A stretch of 64,000 nt of DNA, from assembly GCF_039543185.1 (NCBI RefSeq), contig NZ_BAABJG010000055.1:372001-436000 (forward strand), given 5' to 3'. Below, piece after piece: positions 36,001 to 43,513 of the stretch (position 1 is its first letter; each line of letters begins with the position of its first letter). The translations under genes were made by a program, and so were the position numbers. The notes beneath the pieces were generated by a model. The model saw only the letters and a list, made by a program, of their open reading frames with translations, was not told where the DNA came from and searched no databases. Origin of the DNA: Paenibacillus_S vulneris. Lineage in GTDB: Bacteria; Bacillota; Bacilli; Paenibacillales; NBRC-103111.

Positions 36001-36267
36001 TTATAAGTTGTCTAAAAAATTATCGAACTTCTTTTCAATTTCTTCAATATCTACTTCCTTTGGGTTCAATGCAAAATCCTCAAATAAGTCATCTAGCACT
36101 ACTGGTATTCTGTCTACTTGCTGCAATTGATCTTGGCGTTCAAATAAATAATAGCGTAAAGCAGTCCTAATTAAGTGGCTCTTATCTATATGTTTTGGTA
36201 AATTATCAAGTACCACTTTTAAGTCTTCATCTTTTTTTGTTCGAATGCGAACTCTTATCACTTCCAT
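36001..36267 (-). CDS. Ribbon-helix-helix DNA-binding protein, ParR-like partner of ParM
   Basis: 88 aa. The RHH fold is visible: beta strand EVIRVRIRTKKD, helix EDLKVVLDNLP, then KSHLIRTALRYYLFER. An acidic tail (EDFALNPKEVDIEEIEKK) is suited to contacting an actin-like filament end. The start overlaps the stop of parM by 10 nt, the parM-then-adaptor order of type II partition operons. Role as ParR is inferred from context. Confidence 0.72.
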   Translation of the reverse strand: MEVIRVRIRTKKDEDLKVVLDNLPKHIDKSHLIRTALRYYLFERQDQLQQVDRIPVVLDDLFEDFALNPKEVDIEEIEKKFDNFLDNL

Positions 36268-37202
36268 TGTCTTACACCAATCTTCTCATAACCACGTATC
36301 TGAGAAAGTTGATCAAGAATAAATTTATTTGGATGAGATATGTTTGACTCTATTTTATTTGCAGCCCCACCACCAATTAAAAAATAATCAAATTTTATAT
36401 TTAAACTTTCAATCTCATTCTGAATTTGCAAAGATAGAGATCTAAAAGCTCTATTAATTAAAGGTGTTATATCCGTCCCTTCATATTCTCCAGATAACAC
36501 AAAAGGATCGAGTTCATATCTAGATGGTGATTTACCAAAATACTCTTGGATGTATCTTTGTAGTAGCTTATAGGCTGAATCCACCCCCAATAGTAATGTA
36601 TTTGATTCTTTCATAATTTCCATTTTATCTAATCCAAGAAGGTTCAATGTATAATACCCTAAGTCGATAACAAGAATTTTTTTCTTTGCTACTTCAGGCT
36701 TAGCCATTTTTCCATCTTCACCAAAAATATAATCAATGGCGATACCTAGTCCTTGAGGGACTATTTTAAAATTACACACCTTTGGTTTTACAAAAAACAT
36801 ATCGCTCAATCCATTTTTTATTTTATAGATATCTCCACCATTTATCAGTGAAAGAGTTTTTCCCATTTTATCTTTTTGTGAGAAATAGTATTTTACAGGC
36901 AGTCCAGTTACCAAGTTACATTCATGCATTCTGCAAAGTGAACCTATTGCTGTTTTTAACAATATGTCGCTGATCCATGTCTCTGTCTTATTATCATTCA
37001 TTGAGAAATACTTTACATCACTTTGTCTAAGAGCAAGTTTTCCAACAAAAAAATCATCGTTAAATACAATATCGTCATCTTTAACACTTTCCTCAAAGAG
37101 TGGTTTGGTTTCTCCTAATATTGAAGGTTGTAAATAAATTTGCCTATTACTTTTCCCTTTTGTCCATCCAAATCCTAGATCAACTGTACATAATTTAACC
37201 AT
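36258..37202 (-). CDS. parM: Actin-like ATPase ParM (plasmid-type segregation)
   Basis: 314 aa from ATG 37202 (GGGGAGAG 7 nt upstream). Actin-fold ATP motifs: phosphate 1 in TVDLGFGWTKG, phosphate 2 in LVIDLGYYTLNLLGL, adenosine motif in YFLIGGGAANKI. The length and motif spacing fit ParM/Alp-type bacterial actins. With the RHH protein it forms a segregation cassette that would push apart sister DNA copies; this makes sense if the phage genome spends time as an extrachromosomal plasmid. Confidence 0.82.
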   Translation of the reverse strand: MVKLCTVDLGFGWTKGKSNRQIYLQPSILGETKPLFEESVKDDDIVFNDDFFVGKLALRQSDVKYFSMNDNKTETWISDILLKTAIGSLCRMHECNLVTGLPVKYYFSQKDKMGKTLSLINGGDIYKIKNGLSDMFFVKPKVCNFKIVPQGLGIAIDYIFGEDGKMAKPEVAKKKILVIDLGYYTLNLLGLDKMEIMKESNTLLLGVDSAYKLLQRYIQEYFGKSPSRYELDPFVLSGEYEGTDITPLINRAFRSLSLQIQNEIESLNIKFDYFLIGGGAANKIESNISHPNKFILDQLSQIRGYEKIGVRQWK

Positions 37203-37235
37203 ATGACACTCTCCCCAAAGAATATGTAGCAACAC

Positions 37236-37252
37236 TGTGGTAAATTGTGGTA
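37236..37252. promoter_or_regulatory. Candidate partition site upstream of parM
   Basis: TGTGGTA occurs twice at exactly 10-bp spacing (37236-37242, 37246-37252), as expected for adjacent RHH sites on one DNA face. Only two copies are seen, fewer than in known parC sites. Confidence 0.35.
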
Positions 37253-37315
37253 CAAACTATGAGTTGATTTTAACATATATGATAATAATTGTACATATTT
37301 TATTTATAAATGATT

Positions 37316-37345
37316 AGTAAGGAGGGAAGCGACAACCTCCTTACT
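37316..37345 (-). other. Strong intercistronic hairpin with Shine-Dalgarno-like stem
   Basis: AGTAAGGAGG (37316-37325) pairs perfectly with CCTCCTTACT (37336-37345). It lies after the 37357 gene and upstream of parM. No T run follows on either strand. Confidence 0.6.
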
Positions 37346-37356
37346 GTTCAAACAAT

Positions 37357-38109
37357 CTATTTCCCATCTACTTTCTTACTAACATAATCAGATACTTTAT
37401 AAATCTCAGAAGTGCCACCATGATGCAGCACGTGTCTTCTTTTCTTGTGCCAAGTAGTACCCTCTTTGGGGTTAGCTTGAAATTTAACACCAGTGCTTTT
37501 TGTTGTGGATATGTACGCAGGTCTATCCCAAATCATTTTCATTCTGTCTAGCTTTATTGGATCATTGATGTCTCTCCATGAGACACCAAAGAATGCTTCC
37601 CTTAATTGTTCATCAGTTGGGTTCCTAATACCTCGCACATCCATATATTTTTTTAATGTTTTAATAAACTTATTCAAATCGTAGGCATTTGGTATTGGCA
37701 CTAGAACACTTGAAACTGAAGTTTGTAATTCATTTATTAAATACTGCTCATCTGCAACATTCTGAAGAAGTTGAATTCCTGTATCAACATCGAATACTCC
37801 TTGTCCAACACCAAACCTTATTATGCATGTAGTACCTACTTGAAGCCTTACATTTGTTTTTGTGTTAAAAAGAATGAAATTATATTTTAACCCAGTTGTG
37901 CCACATAGTTGACAACAACCCGAAAAACTATCGTCTGACTCATCTATTAAAGATTCAATAAGAAATTCTTGTTTTGCTTCATCAAAATCAGTAGCAAGAC
38001 TACAACCCAGAATTGTCGAAACAACTTTTTTCCTTGGTGCTTTTAATTCTGCCCCTTGCTTATAACTAATCTTAATTCGCTTTGATAATTTTGAAACTTT
38101 ATTACTCAG
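37357..38109 (-). CDS. Zinc-ribbon phage protein with abnormal start (CTG or frameshift)
   Basis: The frame is open from 38109 to 37357 (250 aa), but its first standard start is a GTG at residue about 131 and an ATG/TTG-less N-terminal half is clearly coding: CCQLCGTTGLKYNFILFN then VGTTCIIRFG, a treble-clef-like zinc site. Upstream, AGGAG precedes ATG 38116, but that ATG reads only M-K-S-E-stop; the long frame is +1 relative to it. Either CTG 38109 starts translation, or a +1 shift at GAG-TAA, or a one-base error. The C-terminus is basic (TWHKKRRHVLHHGG). Confidence 0.6.
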   Translation of the reverse strand: MSNKVSKLSKRIKISYKQGAELKAPRKKVVSTILGCSLATDFDEAKQEFLIESLIDESDDSFSGCCQLCGTTGLKYNFILFNTKTNVRLQVGTTCIIRFGVGQGVFDVDTGIQLLQNVADEQYLINELQTSVSSVLVPIPNAYDLNKFIKTLKKYMDVRGIRNPTDEQLREAFFGVSWRDINDPIKLDRMKMIWDRPAYISTTKSTGVKFQANPKEGTTWHKKRRHVLHHGGTSEIYKVSDYVSKKVDGK

Positions 38110-38157
38110 ACTTCATCACTCTCCTGAAACATATGTTCTTATATTGCCTATATGCAT

Positions 38158-38219
38158 ATATTACCATATATTTCAGATCAACACAATATATTGATGTAAT
38201 GTGTTGATTACAATCAACA
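38158..38219 (-). promoter_or_regulatory. Promoter with two operators for the 37357 gene
   Basis: On the minus strand TTGTGT (38181-38186) and TAATAT (38158-38163) are 17 bp apart. Overlapping the -35 is ATCAA-N9-TTGAT (38177-38195), and upstream is a near-perfect dyad TGTTGATT-AC-AATCAACA (38202-38219). The shared core TTGAT suggests one repressor for both. Confidence 0.55.
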
Positions 38220-38238
38220 TTTTGTGCCAAAAGGAGTT

Positions 38239-38388
38239 CATGTCTTTTATACTATATTTTGCTGTATTATGTCTAAAGATTAACGTTTACAATATATCCC
38301 ACATGTGCTATTATAATTTTTGTGGGAAAGAATCCCCATCAAGTCTCTTATGAGGAAGAACCTCTAAGAGATTTTTTATTTTCCATTA
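38239..38388 (+). ncRNA. Candidate structured small RNA with terminator
   Basis: On the plus strand, against the surrounding genes: a -10-like TATACT (38248-38253), a TCCCACA/TGTGGGA stem (38297-38303 / 38321-38327), then a long terminator hairpin (38344-38371, one bulge) and six T. A 37-codon frame from ATG 38239 with AAAAGGAG only 3 nt away also spans it, so a short peptide is an alternative. Confidence 0.45.
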
Positions 38389-38399
38389 AAATATTCCTT

Positions 38400-38582
38400 T
38401 CATGGTGAGTCGAACTCAATAAATTTGTAAGCATTTTGGGGTATATAATAAAGTGTACTATCGTATTCGTTGCTTGCATTGATTCCTACTGCCGTTCTGT
38501 CCTCTTGAATATGGATAACATCGATTATGCTACCTTTTGGACAACCTGATTGCGGTATGGTAACCTTTAATTTTTGACTCAT
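38400..38582 (-). CDS. Small hypothetical phage protein
   Basis: 60 aa from ATG 38582 (GAGGTG 4 nt upstream). Begins MSQKLKVTIPQSGCPKG and looks like a small beta protein. It follows the 38643 gene on the same strand. No family recognised. Confidence 0.55.
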   Translation of the reverse strand: MSQKLKVTIPQSGCPKGSIIDVIHIQEDRTAVGINASNEYDSTLYYIPQNAYKFIEFDSP

Positions 38583-38642
38583 AACCCACCTCAAATCCCC
38601 ATGAAAATGTTCTATTATTGGCAATTCATTCATCTAATGAAT

Positions 38643-39764
38643 TCAATTATCTTCTGGCATAGATGGCATGGATGGTCTTCTACTATTCTCCTTGAATAAC
38701 TTTTCAGCAATTTCGCTTAACAACTTAATTTTGTCTTCTTTTGGGATATCCATCTTATCAATCAGTTCAAATTTTGTATGTACTCGGTCTCCCCCAAATC
38801 TCTTTACAAATTTTATTTGCATTTCTATTGGGAAATTCAGATAGTAGAAGGTTGAGAACTGGTTATCACTTATTTTATCCTTATAAATTTCGGCAAGTTC
38901 AGGTTTATGTTTGATAATCTCTTTATTGTTTTCAACAAATCTTTTATGTACATCATACAAATTATTCATAGGAAGAAGTTCAAACATGTTCAATGCTTGT
39001 TCTTGTGTAATGTCTTGATAATCTTGAATCTTATAAAAGTAATATGAATTATCAATTTTCTTTTTAAGAGAGTTTAGAATCCGATTAAAATATTTATCAG
39101 TTGTGAGCAGCGGATTTTTTAAAAATAACTGCCATGGAACATAATTACTAAAGTGTCGATTTCCACTCATATTTTTGATTGTATCACCTTTGACTCCATT
39201 TATGCTTTGCCAGAAAAAACCCATATTCCTTTCAAAAATACACCCATTGCAAATGTATCGATTTCTCAAATCATCAAAAAAATGATCTACTTCTGATTCA
39301 TTATATTCATAAGGCATTTTATAAGTATGAATCCAGTTCTCGTACTTGATTTCAAATAAATCCATCAGAGTAATCAGTGTATTTTTATCATCGTAGTATT
39401 TCATCAATAATTTAAACCACAGAGGAATAGTTTCTGAATACATTCCATCAATCTTAATACCAGTCTCTTTAAGGGAGGTAAAACTAAGAAATTTTTCAAA
39501 GTTTTCTTCATTGATTAGATTTTTAAACTTTTTTAATACTTCAATTTGATGAAGATTCTTGTTTAAATCCTTGCTTAGTTCTTTGTGCTCATTAGATAAC
39601 CGCAGACACTTACCATTATATTCTTCATATTTTGTTTTATACCATTCATAATCTTTTTTGAAAGTACCCACCTGTCTGTCTACCTCGGATTTAACCAATG
39701 CCATTATGCCAGACTCAAGTTCATTTGGCTCATGTTCGAATGCTTCATAATCTTCATAGTTCAT
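38643..39764 (-). CDS. Hypothetical coiled-coil phage protein
   Basis: 373 aa from ATG 39764, with AAAGGAG upstream. The first 90 residues form a coiled coil (KSEVDRQVGTFKKDYEWYKTKYE); the rest is helical and rich in aromatic residues, with an isolated Cys pair in RYICNGCIF. It ends in a Pro/Ser tail. No match to repressors or AimR-type TPR receptors that I can see. Its promoter is shared back to back with the lipoprotein gene. Confidence 0.6.
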   Translation of the reverse strand: MNYEDYEAFEHEPNELESGIMALVKSEVDRQVGTFKKDYEWYKTKYEEYNGKCLRLSNEHKELSKDLNKNLHQIEVLKKFKNLINEENFEKFLSFTSLKETGIKIDGMYSETIPLWFKLLMKYYDDKNTLITLMDLFEIKYENWIHTYKMPYEYNESEVDHFFDDLRNRYICNGCIFERNMGFFWQSINGVKGDTIKNMSGNRHFSNYVPWQLFLKNPLLTTDKYFNRILNSLKKKIDNSYYFYKIQDYQDITQEQALNMFELLPMNNLYDVHKRFVENNKEIIKHKPELAEIYKDKISDNQFSTFYYLNFPIEMQIKFVKRFGGDRVHTKFELIDKMDIPKEDKIKLLSEIAEKLFKENSRRPSMPSMPEDN

Positions 39765-39804
39765 AACTATCACTTCTCCTTTGTTAATGAAATGATACTT
39801 TCGT

Positions 39805-39855
39805 AGGATATTCTAGCATGAAAATATTGACAAACCTCTACATTGTTGATACTTT
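39805..39855. promoter_or_regulatory. Back-to-back promoters with overlapping -35 boxes
   Basis: Plus strand: TTGACA (39827-39832), 17 bp, TACTTT (39850-39855). Minus strand: TTGTCA (39828-39833), 17 bp, TATCCT (39805-39810). The two -35 hexamers occupy the same bases. Confidence 0.7.
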
Positions 39856-39893
39856 AGTACTACTTATATGAAACAACTTCATGGGAGGCCAAA

Positions 39894-40367
39894 ATGAACA
39901 AATACTCTTCATTCTTTAAAAGCTTTATTTTCACATCTCTTTTTATATTGGTTTTTGCAGGATGTGCAGAAAAACAAATCCCTAACACAAAGACAGCAGC
40001 TCCACCTGATTACTTAACTCTAAGTAACCAATACATGGTTGAAATTTCAGGGATCTTAACTTCAGCTAATCAGATTTTTAAAGATGGGAAAAGTTCTGAA
40101 AGATGGAAATCAGAGATACAATTAATGAATGCTAGAATTGATAAACTGCAAAAAAGTGTTGATGAGATGTCAGTACCAGAACAATATAAGGAATCACATA
40201 CTTATCTTAAAAGGTCTGTTAAGAACCTCAAAGAATCACAGCCACTATTTCAAGATGTTATTATAGATGGAAAGGCAGGTATTGCAGTACTAGGTACATT
40301 CTTAAATATGGCATCAGAAGACGCTCAGACTTTTCAAAACAAACTAAAATTGATAAATATCAAATAA
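39894..40367 (+). CDS. Phage-encoded lipoprotein
   Basis: 157 aa. Signal peptide SFFKSFIFTSLFILVFAGC with the lipobox Cys at about residue 25, then a four-helix-like soluble domain (NQYMVEISGILTSANQIF, MNARIDKLQKSVDEMSVPEQY). It is one of the few plus-strand genes, with its own promoter and terminator, so it may be expressed in the lysogen and alter the host surface; that role is inference. Confidence 0.75.
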   Translation: MNKYSSFFKSFIFTSLFILVFAGCAEKQIPNTKTAAPPDYLTLSNQYMVEISGILTSANQIFKDGKSSERWKSEIQLMNARIDKLQKSVDEMSVPEQYKESHTYLKRSVKNLKESQPLFQDVIIDGKAGIAVLGTFLNMASEDAQTFQNKLKLINIK

Positions 40368-40380
40368 TTACAATTAAACT

Positions 40381-40410
40381 GAGACCTTTTCGAAGGTCTT
40401 TTTCTTTTCC
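40381..40410 (+). terminator. Rho-independent terminator
   Basis: GACCTT-TTCG-AAGGTC (40383-40398) followed by T-rich DNA; a UUCG tetraloop. Confidence 0.85.
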
Positions 40411-40418
40411 TATAAAAT

Positions 40419-41150
40419 CTAGTTTTTATCACTTTTTAACGAACTATCAATTGAATATGTATTATAGTGACCATCAATAATCTCTAAACAATTAAGTTGA
40501 TAACCGAAGCAGCATCCACCATCAATTCCAATTTTATCATCTTGGAACCATACTTCTGCTGAGTTTCCATTCATATTTATTGTCGGAGTGTGACCAAATA
40601 TAACTTTCTTATGTGTATCTATTTTATTGTTTAAGAAAATGTCTCTAATCCATATGAAGTCGTCTTTTGGCTGCTTAGTCCAGTCTTCATAAAAAGGATT
40701 AATCCCTGCATGAACATAAATGTGTAGATCATCTTCGTAGTAATAAGGCAACGATTCAAGGAACTCAATATGTTCAGAGTAATTCTTTTTAATAAATTCT
40801 TTTGCTTGAAGATATCGATTAAACTCAAATCCATCATACTGCTCGAACCAATTCATACCACAGTAACTTTCAATAGTGTGGATTCCTCCATTATGAAGAA
40901 ATAGATAATCATCTCCTCCATTAAAGATGTCAAGGAACATCTGATCATGATTTCCTCTTAATGCTACTACTCCATTTTTATCGACTAATGTCTTTACCTG
41001 TTCGATGACTTCCTTACTTTTAAATCCTCTATCTTCATAATCTCCAAGCAAGATGAGCTGATCATATGGACTGTAACCAACTTCGTTAAGCAACTTATTA
41101 AATTCATCATAACACCCATGAATATCACTAATGCACAATGTTCTTGGCAA
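40419..41150 (-). CDS. PPP-type metallophosphatase
   Basis: 243 aa, TTG start at 41150 with GGGAG upstream, abutting the previous stop. The PPP phosphoesterase motifs are complete: ISDIHGCYDE, GDYEDRG, RGNHDQM, YVHAGINP and FGHTP. Similar to phage lambda-type Ser/Thr phosphatases and diadenosine tetraphosphatases; the substrate (protein or nucleotide) cannot be told. Confidence 0.87.
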   Translation of the reverse strand: MPRTLCISDIHGCYDEFNKLLNEVGYSPYDQLILLGDYEDRGFKSKEVIEQVKTLVDKNGVVALRGNHDQMFLDIFNGGDDYLFLHNGGIHTIESYCGMNWFEQYDGFEFNRYLQAKEFIKKNYSEHIEFLESLPYYYEDDLHIYVHAGINPFYEDWTKQPKDDFIWIRDIFLNNKIDTHKKVIFGHTPTINMNGNSAEVWFQDDKIGIDGGCCFGYQLNCLEIIDGHYNTYSIDSSLKSDKN

Positions 41151-41891
41151 CTATACTTCACTCCCATCAAACTGAAGTTTAAATTTATTAATATCTGCAA
41201 TTGTTAACTGAATACCATTTTTCTCATCAGGGAAGAATGTCTTAGTATCAATTTTAATTTCATTAGCAACTTTGTTCAAATACTCTTGCATATCCTCTAT
41301 AACATACTCTGCTCTGTTGAAAGCATCTTCGTGCAATTCCTCCGTAGCATTTTCAAGGATGCTGTAAGCATCAAAACTAGCTTGAGTTGTATAAGTCCCA
41401 TAAATTCTAAGACTAAGAATATCGTCGATTGTCAGATCCTCATTATCATCAAGATACCATTGAAGATATTCGGCTAATTCATCTGGAGAACAATATTTTT
41501 CAACGCGATCGATAAAGATCATCTCATATTTTTGAAGAGCTTCATCATACGTTATTTTATTAGTTCTACTCCAACTTTCTATTTCTTTTTGTTCTTGCTT
41601 ATACCTTTGCTCATATCTTGATTTATCACATGTACAATAAGAATTACGCCCAAGTAACTTATCACAATGTAAACACTTCTTTTGTACGCCGAAATAACAT
41701 GATGAGCAACCAACAATAGTCGTGCATTTTCCAAATTTCTTTAATTCATAAACTCCATTTGTTGTTTGTGCTAAGGGAACACCTTCTATATGAAGAGATG
41801 TTCCACTACATGTTGGGCATAGAACCTCATTATCTTCAAGTTCTCTGGTTATGTTAAACTGCAAATTTACATTTACTGTTTCTGTTCTTAT
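41151..41891 (-). CDS. Zinc-ribbon protein, probable ATA start
   Basis: 246 aa from ATA 41891. AAAGGAG is 9 nt before the ATA, while the in-frame TTG 41900 touches the GGAG directly, leaving no spacer. N-terminal Cys clusters (LCPTCSG, GCSSCYFG, CLHCDK, YCTCDK) look DnaJ/rubredoxin-like; the rest is acidic and helical. No family recognised. Overlap of stop and the phosphatase start suggests coupling. Confidence 0.62.
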   Translation of the reverse strand: MRTETVNVNLQFNITRELEDNEVLCPTCSGTSLHIEGVPLAQTTNGVYELKKFGKCTTIVGCSSCYFGVQKKCLHCDKLLGRNSYCTCDKSRYEQRYKQEQKEIESWSRTNKITYDEALQKYEMIFIDRVEKYCSPDELAEYLQWYLDDNEDLTIDDILSLRIYGTYTTQASFDAYSILENATEELHEDAFNRAEYVIEDMQEYLNKVANEIKIDTKTFFPDEKNGIQLTIADINKFKLQFDGSEV

Positions 41892-41911
41892 ATTAAGCAA
41901 CTCCTTTTCTG

Positions 41912-41929
41912 ATAAAATTCAAATTTTAT
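41912..41929 (-). repeat. Leader palindrome copy
   Basis: ATAAAA-ttcaaa-TTTTAT, upstream of AAAAGGAG of the ATA-started 41151 gene. The most distant copy of the family. Confidence 0.7.
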
Positions 41930-41976
41930 TGGAAATTTACGTTAAAAAAACCTATTGTTTATAAGACATTTTCAAC

Positions 41977-42005
41977 TTGCTTATTTGCCTCAAATTCGGT
42001 ATGAT
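41977..42005 (+). promoter_or_regulatory. SigA-type promoter
   Basis: TTGCTT (41977-41982), 17 bp, TATGAT (42000-42005), 24 nt before the plus-strand gene. Confidence 0.6.
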
Positions 42006-42028
42006 TTGTTTTTGAAGAGGTGAAACCT

Positions 42029-42613
42029 ATGCTCAAGGTTAAAATTTCAATTGAAGATGATAGTGGCAAAAAGGCCGAACTTGAGATATCTGAAGCTGAT
42101 AATTTAAATAAGTTGGTTATTATTCAAAATGTCTTCAATCTATTTGGCATAGATACTGATGTACTTGATATGGTTTCTACCTTTAATAAGGCTGGAAAAG
42201 CCTATAGCACATTCTTTAATGAAGTAAAGCCTATAGAAGACTTAGAACTAAAAAAAGACCAAATAAATAAAAATGAAATTAAAGAAAAACTTATAAAAGG
42301 ATTTACGGAAAATAAAGAGGAACTTGAATCTACATACCTAAATAAAAACGATACGAATGTACCTGAGTATGTAAGAACAGGAATAAAAATTAAAGATGAC
42401 GGAACTGAGTTGTACAGATTAAGGTATGAGTGTAATGCCTGCTTTTATAAAACTTCGTTTTACATCTACCCTAATACAAAGTCTGTTAGGTGTATGAAAT
42501 GTCAACACAGTCTAGAGGTCAAATCGGCACATCCCAAAGGATTTCCCCATCAAGATAATTTTGGTAACTTTTTTATTGCTGGTGATTTTAAAGACAGGAA
42601 TGTATGGAGTTAA
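42029..42613 (+). CDS. Hypothetical protein with C-terminal zinc ribbon
   Basis: 194 aa from ATG 42029, 6 nt after GAGGTG; an upstream GTG 42020 overlaps that site. An acidic helical N-terminal part is followed by a zinc ribbon, YECNACFYKTSFYIYPN then VRCMKCQHSL. One of the few plus-strand genes, with its own promoter. Function unknown; zinc ribbons of this kind often bind nucleic acid. Confidence 0.65.
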   Translation: MLKVKISIEDDSGKKAELEISEADNLNKLVIIQNVFNLFGIDTDVLDMVSTFNKAGKAYSTFFNEVKPIEDLELKKDQINKNEIKEKLIKGFTENKEELESTYLNKNDTNVPEYVRTGIKIKDDGTELYRLRYECNACFYKTSFYIYPNTKSVRCMKCQHSLEVKSAHPKGFPHQDNFGNFFIAGDFKDRNVWS

Positions 42614-42625
42614 GCAAAGACTTAA

Positions 42626-42976
42626 TTATTTTTTCTGTCTAATTGCTCCTCTATCCTCAAGGATGTCTTGAAAGCTTGGTGCAGCATATCTTTTTAAGTC
42701 GCCATCAATAAAATCTCTTACCTTAAGTTTAAAACTCAATCTCTCTAATGGCTTTGGTTCACGTTCCCAGAGAATAATTTCAACTTTTCCAGATTTAATT
42801 ACATGTACTTCTTTCTGGTCATCAATAAGACGCACTTCAAATTCTTCATCTGTTTCATAGTCATCTTGGACTAACCTTAATGCTTCATCTTCACTGTGTG
42901 CTAACACTACATGATAATCATCTACTATGTATAGGTTTCTAGTTGGCTTAGACTTAAATTCAATAATATTATTCAT
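42626..42976 (-). CDS. Hypothetical phage protein
   Basis: 116 aa, ATG 42976 preceded by AAAAGG. Begins MNNIIEFKSKPTRNLYIVDD; alpha/beta and acidic, no Cys. No family recognised. Separated from the next gene by only 2 nt. Confidence 0.6.
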   Translation of the reverse strand: MNNIIEFKSKPTRNLYIVDDYHVVLAHSEDEALRLVQDDYETDEEFEVRLIDDQKEVHVIKSGKVEIILWEREPKPLERLSFKLKVRDFIDGDLKRYAAPSFQDILEDRGAIRQKK

Positions 42977-42978
42977 TT

Positions 42979-43302
42979 TTAACCTTTTCCCAACGATATC
43001 TGAGTTTTATTTGCTTTCTTTATTGCTTCTTCTTCGCCTTCATGAAACCAAGTCTCATAAGATATAAGCCCACCTCTTGATAGATCGATATCTCTCATTC
43101 TATCAACGCAATTGTTTTCTTGATGATATTGAACATGATCCTTTAATCCCTGACATAATTTATTTTCATTCTCATGACAAGCCCAATTATGACCACTCTT
43201 TCTTTTCATTTGAATAATATCCCATGGTGATGGTAAGCATCCATAGTTTTGAAACTCTTCTGATGCATCTGTAAAAGCAAATGGGCAGTGATTACATCCC
43301 AT
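42979..43302 (-). CDS. Cys/His-rich hypothetical phage protein
   Basis: 107 aa, ATG 43302 with GGGAGG upstream. The start MGCNHCPFAF and later HNWACHENENKLCQGL and NNCVDRM give several Cys and His suited to zinc binding. Unknown function. Confidence 0.6.
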   Translation of the reverse strand: MGCNHCPFAFTDASEEFQNYGCLPSPWDIIQMKRKSGHNWACHENENKLCQGLKDHVQYHQENNCVDRMRDIDLSRGGLISYETWFHEGEEEAIKKANKTQISLGKG

Positions 43303-43332
43303 TATTATTGCCTCCCTTAGTATTAAATTAAA

Positions 43333-43500
43333 TCAGTACTTATTTATAATTGATCCTATTATCATTCCTACACACATCATCCAAAAGTACTTTTTAATAG
43401 TTAATTTTTCTTTGTTTAACTTATATATTGCCAATGCTAAAGGATAGAGTACAATCATACAAATAATCATTCCAAGAGCTGTTTGTATATAATCCTTCAT
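43333..43500 (-). CDS. Small membrane protein
   Basis: 55 aa from ATG 43500 (AGGTG 5 nt upstream). Two transmembrane helices: IQTALGMIICMIVLYPLALAI and FWMMCVGMIIGSII. Starts 13 nt after the sigma factor stop. Unknown role. Confidence 0.6.
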   Translation of the reverse strand: MKDYIQTALGMIICMIVLYPLALAIYKLNKEKLTIKKYFWMMCVGMIIGSIINKY

Positions 43501-43513
43501 ATTTTCACCTAAA

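Noticed and set aside
38239..38352. Arbitrium-type AimP peptide gene
   Set aside because: The 37-codon frame lacks an export signal followed by a small C-terminal peptide, and the neighbouring 373-aa protein shows no TPR repeats like AimR.
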